15,825 nucleotides of DNA, taken from positions 1 to 15,825 of the forward strand of contig SKQZ01000213.1 in NCBI GenBank assembly GCA_007118765.1, written 5' to 3'. The notes under the pieces were generated by a model. It made no database searches. It was not told the DNA's origin and was given only the letters and a program-made list of their open reading frames with translations. Positions 1 to 6,773 of this stretch are shown piece after piece (positions within the stretch are counted from its first letter, which is position 1; every line of letters begins with the position of its first letter). Source of the stretch: Candidatus Hydrogenedentota bacterium. GTDB taxonomy: Bacteria > Hydrogenedentota > Hydrogenedentia > Hydrogenedentales > CAITNO01. The position numbers and the translations under genes were made by a program.

Positions 1-84
1 CACATTCGAGCATAACAACCGCAGCCATCTGCCCAATATTACGTGCCGGTTGATACCCCCATAATTGGGCGCTCGTCATCTATT

Positions 85-113
85 TTGGCTTTTGGCCTCA
101 TATCTGCTAATCT
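85..113 (+). promoter_or_regulatory. Possible sigma-70-type promoter for the hybrid kinase gene
   Basis: A TTGGCT box (85-90) lies 17 bases before TAATCT (108-113), which is preceded by TGC as in an extended -10. The -10 match to TATAAT is weak (3 of 6), so this rests mostly on spacing and position. It would give a leader of roughly 95 bases before the GTG start at 215. The first 214 bases hold no gene I can support. Confidence 0.22.
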
Positions 114-214
114 TACTGTATTGCAGCAGAGGCAAGACACTGTAACGACGTATGCCTGTTCGTCTGTACGACGGCATGTGTTCTTTCTTTTGGGGTTGTG
201 TGTAGGGAGACGAC

Positions 215-2281
215 GTGGCGAGTGATGTACCGGCCAATAAACCAGCTATGAATCCCGCACGCCTGCGACTTTTGGCATGCACCGCCGTGGGCTGGGCAGT
301 GTTTGGCGCCAATATCCCCGGTTTTTTGATGCGTGTGTTCCACGTGGAAGCGCCCGGTGTGAGCGCCATTGCGTGGATAATCAGCATCGTCTTAATCGTG
401 GGGATAACCGGGTATCTGTCCTTTGGTTTTGTCCGGGAACGGCGCATCACATGGCTTGTGCTGTCAGGATTGTTCTTTCTGGTCATTTCCCAAGTCCTGC
501 GTGTTGGCTTTACGATGGGCATGCTTGACGCCCCCGCACTGGTCGCCCACCAGAATACGATACGCGCCGCAGACAACCTTGTGAATGGCATCGGCCTTGC
601 GCTAATCGGACTCGCTTTTTTGTTTTTGCTTATTGAGCTGCTTTCTTCGCGTCAACAACTGATGCAGGAACATGCGATTCTTACCAAAGAAGTAGCGCGC
701 CGTCAAACCGTTGAAAAGCACTTGCGCGAACGGGAAGCCTTGTTACGGGGAATCAGTTCATCGGCTTGGGACGGCATTATCGCGCTGGACAGCGCAGGCG
801 CTGTCACGTTTTGGAATCCTGCGGCCGAAAATCTGCTGGGATACACGGCAGACCACATGATGGGCGTGCCACTGTCGGCATCCCTCGCTCCCCCGGATGA
901 ATCAACAGCATCACTCTTGTCGTTGTGCCGCCCTGCAACTACATCAGATGCCCCCTCGACAGGTGGCGTTACATCTCTAAAAGCAAAACGAAAGAACGGC
1001 ACGAAACTGGATGTGGAGGTGTCCATATCGTCCATGCATCTTGAGGGGGAACAGTACGCGGTGTGTATTGTTCGCGATGTGACAGAACGAAACCGGATGG
1101 AGGCGGAAAAGCGGGATTTTGAAGCACAGATGCAGCACACCCAAAAACTGGAAAGCCTGGGCGTACTCGCCGGCGGCATTGCACACGATTTCAATAACAT
1201 TCTCCAGATTATGATGATGACCGTAAATGTGCTGGAAACGGAAACGCCGCCGGAAACAACCTCCTCCATGTGTGTTGAGAAGTTGAAACGCGCCGTAAAC
1301 CGGGGGGCCGCGTTAACGCAACAGATGCTGGCCTATTCAGGCAAGAAGAGCATCGCCCTCGCGCCGCTCAACCTCGGTGAATCCGTGAACGATACGGTGG
1401 CGTTTGTGCAGTCGCTTGTTTCGAAGAAAGCCCGGTTCCAATTGGATATCGCGACGGATTTACCCGTGATACAGGCCGATGCCGCGCAAGTCGAACAAGT
1501 GGTGATGAACTTGGTGTTGAATGCGTCGGAGGCGCTGGACGAGATGCAGGGCGGTCTTATTACCATTTCCACTCGTGTTGTCCAGTACACGGACGCGGAC
1601 AGCGCCGGTGGCGCCGCCTCGCTCTTCAACGCCAAGCCGGGCACGTATGTGTGTGTGGAGGTCAGTGACACCGGATGCGGCATGGACAAAGAGATGCGTG
1701 ACAAAATATTTGACCCCTTTTTCACAACCAAGTTCACGGGGCGCGGACTTGGCATGTCCGCTGTGCTTGGAATCATGCGGGCACACAAGGGAACCGTGAA
1801 AATCAACAGCACGCCCGGCACAGGAACAACAATACAAGCCTTGTTTCCTGTCAACACAGATGCTGCGGCGATGCCATCCGCAACGGAGCAGCCCGCCCCC
1901 TTGCTGGAGATGGGGAACAACCGCACCGTATTGGTGGTAGAAGATGAACCCGATGCACTCGCTCTCGACACTTTATTACTCAAGCAGCTGGGATACACCG
2001 TGCGCAGTGCTGCGGATGGCGTGGAGGCAATTGCCGCTTTCGAGGCACACCAAGCGGAAATAGACTGCGTACTGTTGGATCTGAGCATGCCGCGCATGGA
2101 CGGCCTGCAAGCGCTCCAGGAAATCCGAAGACTCAAGCCGAGTATTCCCGTGCTGTTGGTGAGCGGATACGCGGAAGATGATCTGGAGAGCCGCTTGAAA
2201 GACCTCAACATACAGGCGTTCCTGGAAAAGCCCTACGATGCGCACACCTTGGCGGCGACACTGGCAGGACTCTTTGCGTGA
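215..2281 (+). CDS. Membrane-anchored PAS hybrid sensor histidine kinase with C-terminal receiver domain
   Basis: A 688-residue hybrid two-component kinase that should autophosphorylate on His and pass the phosphate to its own receiver Asp. About four hydrophobic segments (roughly residues 17-38, 50-73, 79-102, 124-144) anchor it in the inner membrane and form an unrecognised sensor region. A short charged helix (145-175) leads to a PAS domain (about 173-295). The HisKA H-box is HDFNNIL with phospho-acceptor H324, the type common in hybrid kinases. The ATPase domain has its N-box Asn at N436, a DTGCGM G1 box (485-490), an FDPFFTTK F box and a GRGLGM G2 box. The receiver (about 570-688) has E576/D577, phospho-acceptor D622, S650 and K672. 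The GTG start at 215 is chosen because AGGGAGA ends four bases upstream; an in-frame ATG at 248 is the alternative. No partner regulator gene is adjacent, so the signal and output are unknown. Confidence 0.95.
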   Translation: MASDVPANKPAMNPARLRLLACTAVGWAVFGANIPGFLMRVFHVEAPGVSAIAWIISIVLIVGITGYLSFGFVRERRITWLVLSGLFFLVISQVLRVGFTMGMLDAPALVAHQNTIRAADNLVNGIGLALIGLAFLFLLIELLSSRQQLMQEHAILTKEVARRQTVEKHLREREALLRGISSSAWDGIIALDSAGAVTFWNPAAENLLGYTADHMMGVPLSASLAPPDESTASLLSLCRPATTSDAPSTGGVTSLKAKRKNGTKLDVEVSISSMHLEGEQYAVCIVRDVTERNRMEAEKRDFEAQMQHTQKLESLGVLAGGIAHDFNNILQIMMMTVNVLETETPPETTSSMCVEKLKRAVNRGAALTQQMLAYSGKKSIALAPLNLGESVNDTVAFVQSLVSKKARFQLDIATDLPVIQADAAQVEQVVMNLVLNASEALDEMQGGLITISTRVVQYTDADSAGGAASLFNAKPGTYVCVEVSDTGCGMDKEMRDKIFDPFFTTKFTGRGLGMSAVLGIMRAHKGTVKINSTPGTGTTIQALFPVNTDAAAMPSATEQPAPLLEMGNNRTVLVVEDEPDALALDTLLLKQLGYTVRSAADGVEAIAAFEAHQAEIDCVLLDLSMPRMDGLQALQEIRRLKPSIPVLLVSGYAEDDLESRLKDLNIQAFLEKPYDAHTLAATLAGLFA

Positions 2282-2366
2282 ATTGAGGCGATGCGGGAAC
2301 ACATCGGCAAATTCCCGTTAACGGCAAAACAAAAGTAACTTTAACGGAAGCGGCGGCGCCTGCTAC

Positions 2367-2372
2367 TATACT
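2367..2372 (+). promoter_or_regulatory. Candidate -10 element for the permease gene
   Basis: TATACT (5 of 6 to the -10 consensus) sits 35 bases before the ATG at 2408, implying a short leader of about 28 bases. No good -35 box is seen at 17 bases; TTTAAC at 2340-2345 is too far away (21 bases). The same 126-base gap after the kinase gene has a weak 6-bp inverted repeat (CGGGAA 2294-2299, TTCCCG 2312-2317) without a T-run, so no convincing terminator is visible. Confidence 0.3.
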
Positions 2373-2407
2373 TGCGGTTTACGTCGGAATCTTTGGAGAA
2401 AACAGTA

Positions 2408-3652
2408 ATGCTGGACATTGTATTGTACAATCCATGGGTACGTGCCTTGGGCGTACTGATTGTGCTGTTTGTGCTTGCCGGCATTGTCTATCTCCTGCTG
2501 CCCATCTTGGTTTCCCTCATGTTGTCGTTCCTCGTGGCGTATATCTTGACGCCCGTAGTGGACTTCGCGGAAAAGCTGCGTATTCCCCGCATGGTCACCA
2601 TATTGACGTTGCTGGTTATCATTCTGGTAATTGCCGCGGCATTGCCCCTGTATGTGGCCGCCAACATTGTCCAGGAGGGCGAACGCCTCATCATGCGAGC
2701 GCGTGAGGGCATCACGGAGGAACGGCTTGAGCTGCTTGTTGAGCAAGTGCCGCTGCGTGAGATCTTGCTGTACCTAGACTGGGCCCCTGCGGATGAAGAT
2801 TTTGACGAATGGGCGGTCCTCATTGAGCAAATAGGCGCCGCGGTGCGCGAAAACGCCCTGTTGTTTATCCGAAACTATGGCCTCCATGTGGCGGATATGG
2901 GACGGCAGGCGGGACGCAGCGCCGCGCAGTTTATCACCAACGTGGGCGCGTGGGCCGTAGCGATTATTTCGTTTCTGATCAATCTGTCGCTATTTGTCTT
3001 TGTGGCGGTTTATCTGCTGCGCGACTACGACAGGCTCATTGACAGTCTGCGTGAAATGGTGCCGCCCCGGCACCTGCCGTGTGTTACCGACTTCACCCAA
3101 AAGATCAACATGCAGCTGCGGTCGCTGTTGCGCGGACAAGTAACCGTTTGCAGTTCTCTGGCCATCATGTACGGCGTGGGACTCAGCTGGGCGGACGCGC
3201 CTTTTGCCGTTCCCATCGCGTTGTTCGGCGGCGCTGCGGCCATAGTCCCGTACATCGGCCCCATGCTTACCATCACGCCGGCAGCGCTGCTGACGTTGCT
3301 GTTTTACGGCATTGGCGCCAATTTATTTTGGGTGTTTCTGGTGTTTCTGGTAGTGCAGATTGTGGAAACCTATTTTCTCACCCCCCGGGTACTCGGTTCC
3401 AAGATAGGGCTGAACCCCGTTTGGGTAATTGTGGCGTTCATGGTATTCAGCTCCGCCTTCGGCTTTATCGGCGTTGTTCTGGCCGTGCCGTCTGCCGCGG
3501 TACTGAAGGTGATCGCCGTGGAAGGAACCGCGGCCTATAAACAATCCGTTTTGTTCAAAGGCGCCGCACCCTTACCCGCCGCCGCTTCCGCATCCCCGTC
3601 GTCTTCGAGGTCTGAATCCGATTCCTCCGGGTCCGAAAAGCCGTCTTCGTAA
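2408..3652 (+). CDS. AI-2E / PerM-family (UPF0118) multi-pass membrane permease
   Basis: A 414-residue inner-membrane protein of the AI-2E exporter-like family (includes TqsA, PerM, YdiK). Members export diverse small molecules, and the substrate cannot be told here. Hydrophobic segments fall at about 11-31, 32-50, 62-88, 180-203, 247-260, 266-300, 303-325 and 335-370, with a long soluble stretch (about 90-175) between the third and fourth, as in the family. Family signatures are LRGQ (241-244), PYIGP (281-285) and IGLNPVW (333-339). ATG 2408 is preferred because GGAG (2395-2398) lies nine bases upstream; a TTG at 2372 would fall inside the likely -10 box. The last 30 residues are a Ser/Ala/Pro-rich hydrophilic tail unlike the rest of the protein, and most of it is encoded opposite the end of pssA. 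The family call is firm; transport of AI-2 itself is not implied. Confidence 0.93.
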   Translation: MLDIVLYNPWVRALGVLIVLFVLAGIVYLLLPILVSLMLSFLVAYILTPVVDFAEKLRIPRMVTILTLLVIILVIAAALPLYVAANIVQEGERLIMRAREGITEERLELLVEQVPLREILLYLDWAPADEDFDEWAVLIEQIGAAVRENALLFIRNYGLHVADMGRQAGRSAAQFITNVGAWAVAIISFLINLSLFVFVAVYLLRDYDRLIDSLREMVPPRHLPCVTDFTQKINMQLRSLLRGQVTVCSSLAIMYGVGLSWADAPFAVPIALFGGAAAIVPYIGPMLTITPAALLTLLFYGIGANLFWVFLVFLVVQIVETYFLTPRVLGSKIGLNPVWVIVAFMVFSSAFGFIGVVLAVPSAAVLKVIAVEGTAAYKQSVLFKGAAPLPAAASASPSSSRSESDSSGSEKPSS

Positions 3653-4530
3653 TCACCGACATACTGCTCATCACCCGCCTGCTCATAATCCGTCGAGAGC
3701 GTCGCGTACGACGGCAGCCGCCCGGTAATCCGGCCATAGAATGTGTCGCCGAGGCCAAACAGCACGTAGGCCGCAGCAAGCGGAAACAACACAAGGGACA
3801 CACTGGTTACGATGGCGTAATGGATGATGCCGATGGCAAAGGCATAAATGGCCAATGTAATGAATGCGTGACGGGGACGCAACAGAAACGCTTTTATCCT
3901 GCCTTTCGGATAGCGCACCGAACTGACCATCAACAGAGCCAACAGGACGGAAGTCGGCCCCAGAGCAAAATAGGCCAGCGGCCCCAGAGCGTGGGCGTCA
4001 AGTCGCTGCTCGAAGTACATGAGAAACAGGACAAATGTTGCGATGGCGCCGGCAGCGGCGGGCGACGGCAATCCGATAAAGGAATGGCGCATTTCAGCGT
4101 GGTAGGTATTAAAACGGGCCAACCGCAGAGCGGCACACACAACATAGATGATGGCCATGTACGAGCCGGTCATTCCCACAATGGATTCAGCGCGCGGGGA
4201 CACCGGAAGATGCGTGCCTTCCGGCAAATACGCCATGAATACCAACACGGCGGGCGCAACACCGAAGGATACCAAATCGCACAGGCTGTCCAGTTCCTTG
4301 CCAAAGTCTGAGACACTGCGCGTAAGCCGCGCTACAAACCCGTCAAGCATGTCAAAAATCATTGCCAGCAGGATACACGTGGCGGCCCACTGAAATTCGA
4401 GTCCGATGCTGGCGAAAATACTCGTCACCCCCATGTACAGGTTCATGGTGGTCATCACGCTCGCCAACACATTGACCTGCATGAACCTGCGCTTCTTATT
4501 GCGCTTTCTGGGTGCCTTGTACAGTTTCAT
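3535..4530 (-). CDS. pssA: CDP-diacylglycerol--serine O-phosphatidyltransferase
   Basis: An integral membrane enzyme that joins serine to CDP-diacylglycerol to give phosphatidylserine, the precursor of phosphatidylethanolamine. The full CDP-alcohol phosphotransferase motif is present: D60-x2-D63-G64-x2-A67-R68-x8-G77-x3-D81-x3-D85. Several hydrophobic segments follow, giving the usual short PssA core of about 250 residues. At 331 residues it is long because of a hydrophilic C-terminal extension (about 270-331) rich in Asp and Glu, encoded antisense to the end of the permease gene. The ATG overlaps the psd stop as ATGA (4527-4530), and GAGG lies just upstream, so translation is probably coupled to psd. 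The N-terminal Lys/Arg-rich stretch (residues 5-15) fits the positive-inside rule. A start at M17 is possible but would lose the overlap. Confidence 0.95.
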   Translation of the reverse strand: MKLYKAPRKRNKKRRFMQVNVLASVMTTMNLYMGVTSIFASIGLEFQWAATCILLAMIFDMLDGFVARLTRSVSDFGKELDSLCDLVSFGVAPAVLVFMAYLPEGTHLPVSPRAESIVGMTGSYMAIIYVVCAALRLARFNTYHAEMRHSFIGLPSPAAAGAIATFVLFLMYFEQRLDAHALGPLAYFALGPTSVLLALLMVSSVRYPKGRIKAFLLRPRHAFITLAIYAFAIGIIHYAIVTSVSLVLFPLAAAYVLFGLGDTFYGRITGRLPSYATLSTDYEQAGDEQYVGDYEDGFSDPEESDSDLEDDGDAEAAAGKGAAPLNKTDCL

Positions 4531-5177
4531 GAAAACCTCGCCAATACCGTTACTCCGGCGCGCGCCTTCTGATTTACCGTTACCACCGGCTCGCTGTCAG
4601 GCGGCAAAAACGTCTCGACCCGGCTGCCAAACTTAATCATGCCGAATTTTTCCCCCTGTTTCAAGGTTGTGTCCACCGCCACCGGACACACAATGCGTCT
4701 TGCCACTGCGCCCGATATCTGGCGCACGGTCACCGGCCCCCACTCCGTATCCAGCCAGAGCGCGTTGGACTCATTAACGCGGCTCGCCTCATCGGTCATG
4801 GCGTTCTTATACTTGCCCGGCGCATAGCGCAGTTCCCGCACCGTACACGCACAGGGCGCACGATTGACATGCACATTCAACACGGACATAAAAATTGAAA
4901 TGCGCACACAGGGCCCGTCGTAATGCGGGGTTTCCGGCAAGTGTTCAACAGCCACAACAACACCATCGGCAGGCGCTATGGCCTGTCCCGGCGCACACAC
5001 AATCTCCCGATGGAAGTCACGAAAAAAGAGCAGCGTACCGCAGGCAACAAGCAGCAGCGGAATCGCCGTCCATGCATAGCCAAAGGGCCAAAGCACACAG
5101 CCGGCAACAATTGCCGCCACGAACAATGGTAGATAATGGCGTCTGCCTTCTCGCCAACCGCTGAATGGTTTTTCCAT
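4527..5177 (-). CDS. psd: Phosphatidylserine decarboxylase, short (archaeal-type) form, proenzyme
   Basis: Converts phosphatidylserine to phosphatidylethanolamine using a pyruvoyl group made by self-cleavage. It is 216 residues, the short form without the long N-terminus of the E. coli enzyme. Two adjacent hydrophobic stretches (about 16-30 and 37-52) anchor it to the membrane. The self-cleavage site is G184-S185 in KFGSRVE; S185 would become the pyruvoyl group at the start of a small alpha chain of about 32 residues. The other catalytic residues of the family are visible as D71 in PADG and H103 in LNVHVNR. AAAGGG lies six bases before the ATG. It sits 68 bases after radC and overlaps pssA by four bases, so both steps of phosphatidylethanolamine synthesis are made together. 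Confidence 0.95.
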   Translation of the reverse strand: MEKPFSGWREGRRHYLPLFVAAIVAGCVLWPFGYAWTAIPLLLVACGTLLFFRDFHREIVCAPGQAIAPADGVVVAVEHLPETPHYDGPCVRISIFMSVLNVHVNRAPCACTVRELRYAPGKYKNAMTDEASRVNESNALWLDTEWGPVTVRQISGAVARRIVCPVAVDTTLKQGEKFGMIKFGSRVETFLPPDSEPVVTVNQKARAGVTVLARFS

Positions 5178-5245
5178 GTGAACCCTTTTTCAGAATTTTC
5201 TGCGTTACACGGCATGCCCCGATCCGTGCCTCGGAGCGACGCGCA

Positions 5246-5944
5246 TTATAGCATGCCGCGCTCTTTCATACTGACATGCCGATCATCGCCGACAACAATG
5301 TGGTCGAGCATGCGCACGCCCAACAACGCGGCGGCATCGGCCAGTCGCCGGGTAATCGTAATATCGGCGCTGCTGGGCTCCGGATCGCCGCTTGGGTGGT
5401 TATGCGCCAGAATAACGCCGTGGGCGCCCTCGCGCAAGGCCTTGCCAAATACGTCCCGCGCCTTTATGCCCACCCAGTCCATTCCCCCTTTGCTGATGAC
5501 TTCCACATGCATCACATCATTCTTGGTGGACAGGTGCAGACAAAGAAAGGATTCGGTTTCGTAGAGATGGACGTGCGGCCGGATTATCTCCACGGCATCT
5601 TCGGCCTTGGTGATACGTCTGAGAAACTGCCGTTTATGGCTGGCCATGCGCCGCCCCAATTCCGCCGCCGCCTTGATCTCAATGGCCTTGACGCGCCCGA
5701 CCCCTTTCACCTGCTGCAGTTCGTTCACGCTGGCACGTGCCAGGCGTGGCAAATCGTTAAAATGTCGCAGAACACGCTCGGCCAGCGCCACGGCATTCTC
5801 ATCGCGACTGCCGGTGCGAAAAAGTATGGCCAGCAATTCGGCGTCCCGCAATGCTTCCGCGCCAACATGCGCCAAGCGTTCGCGCGGTCGTTCCTGCTCG
5901 GGGGTATCGCGCATTGCGGCGTTGGGGCGCACATCACCCTTCAT
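5246..5944 (-). CDS. radC: RadC family JAB/JAMM-domain protein (UPF0758)
   Basis: A 232-residue protein of normal RadC length. The N-terminal part (about 20-65) has the conserved RERL...LRDAELLAILFRTG block. A helix-hairpin-helix-like stretch (about 75-98, VKGVGRVKA) follows. The C-terminal JAB1/MPN/Mov34 metalloprotease-like domain has the zinc-binding pattern H181-N-H183-P-S-G-D with D194. The historical link of RadC to DNA repair is doubtful; its biochemical role is not established. The open frame extends upstream to 6115, but the start is placed at 5944: this begins just after the purQ stop, and AGGAG overlapping that stop lies eight bases upstream. Its place between purine and phospholipid genes looks like co-transcription, not a shared function. 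Confidence 0.94.
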   Translation of the reverse strand: MKGDVRPNAAMRDTPEQERPRERLAHVGAEALRDAELLAILFRTGSRDENAVALAERVLRHFNDLPRLARASVNELQQVKGVGRVKAIEIKAAAELGRRMASHKRQFLRRITKAEDAVEIIRPHVHLYETESFLCLHLSTKNDVMHVEVISKGGMDWVGIKARDVFGKALREGAHGVILAHNHPSGDPEPSSADITITRRLADAAALLGVRMLDHIVVGDDRHVSMKERGML

Positions 5945-5955
5945 CCCTTCAACTC

Positions 5956-6744
5956 CTACAATTCGTCTCGGGCAAAAGCCACCGCGTTCTGGAATATGCG
6001 CAGCCCGCCCCCTTCTTCCGGCAACGTTATCCGGGGCCACAGGGGATGATTCTCCCGATCTTGATAGCCCTCGGGATGGGGCATCAAACCAAATATGCGG
6101 CCCGTGGGATCGCAAATACCGGCAATGTCATCCGTAGCGCCATTGGGGTTGAACGGGAACGCTCCCTTTGCGGGGGACCCGTCAGGCCGCACATATTGCA
6201 AGGCCACCTGCCCGTTATCGTGCAGTTTTTGGAGCACGGCATCGTCGCGGGCAATGAATTTTCCTTCCCCGTGTCGTATGGGCAACTCGATTTCGTTCAC
6301 ATCCCGAAGCCACACACAGCGATTGCCCGACGGCGCCTGTAAACGCACCCATCGGTTCTCAAACCGACTGGAGTCGTTGCATGTAAGCGTCGTTTCCTGT
6401 GCAGATACACCGTCAATTCGGGGAAGCAACCCCATCTTCACCATCACCTGAAACCCGTTACAAATGCCAATCACCAGTTTTCCGTCCGTCACAAAACGTT
6501 CCAACGCCGGGCCCAGCTTATGACGCATTCTATTGGCGAACACCTTGCCGGACGCAATATGGTCGCCAAAAGAGAATCCTCCGGGGATGGCAAGAATATG
6601 CGTACTTTCCAAACGGCTTAAGTCCGCGAGCAAATCGTTCAAATGGACACGGTCCGCCTCTGCGCCGACGCGCACAAAGGCGCGCTGCGTTTCGTTATCG
6701 CAGTTGATGCCGAATCCCGTGAGTACCAGCACATTAACAGTCAT
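5956..6744 (-). CDS. purQ: Phosphoribosylformylglycinamidine synthase, glutaminase subunit
   Basis: A class I glutamine amidotransferase that releases ammonia from glutamine for the PurL subunit (FGAR to FGAM, fourth step of purine synthesis). The nucleophile elbow is GICNGFQ with C95; the His/Glu pair is in PHPEG (H223, E225); the oxyanion-region GGFS is at 55-58. At 262 residues it is longer than the about 225-residue PurQ of Bacillus. In length and in GGFSFGDHIASG it looks closer to the glutaminase domain of large one-chain PurL enzymes, consistent with the long PurL next to it. AAGGA sits ten bases before the ATG. It starts 29 bases after purL and ends 11 bases before radC. Confidence 0.97.
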   Translation of the reverse strand: MTVNVLVLTGFGINCDNETQRAFVRVGAEADRVHLNDLLADLSRLESTHILAIPGGFSFGDHIASGKVFANRMRHKLGPALERFVTDGKLVIGICNGFQVMVKMGLLPRIDGVSAQETTLTCNDSSRFENRWVRLQAPSGNRCVWLRDVNEIELPIRHGEGKFIARDDAVLQKLHDNGQVALQYVRPDGSPAKGAFPFNPNGATDDIAGICDPTGRIFGLMPHPEGYQDRENHPLWPRITLPEEGGGLRIFQNAVAFARDEL

Positions 6745-6773
6745 GGTCGGCCAATCCTTATAAGTCCGTTACG

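Noticed and set aside
1..28. Possible start of a divergent minus-strand gene (ATG at 26-28)
   Set aside because: Only nine codons are visible and the ribosome site is poor.
1333..2211. 292-codon minus-strand frame inside the kinase gene
   Set aside because: Antisense shadow; Ser-rich sequence without domain features, while the plus strand has all kinase and receiver motifs.
5945..6115. Upstream extension of radC to 6115
   Set aside because: It would overlap purQ by 160 bp and add 57 residues not seen in RadC; the start at 5944 has a good ribosome site.
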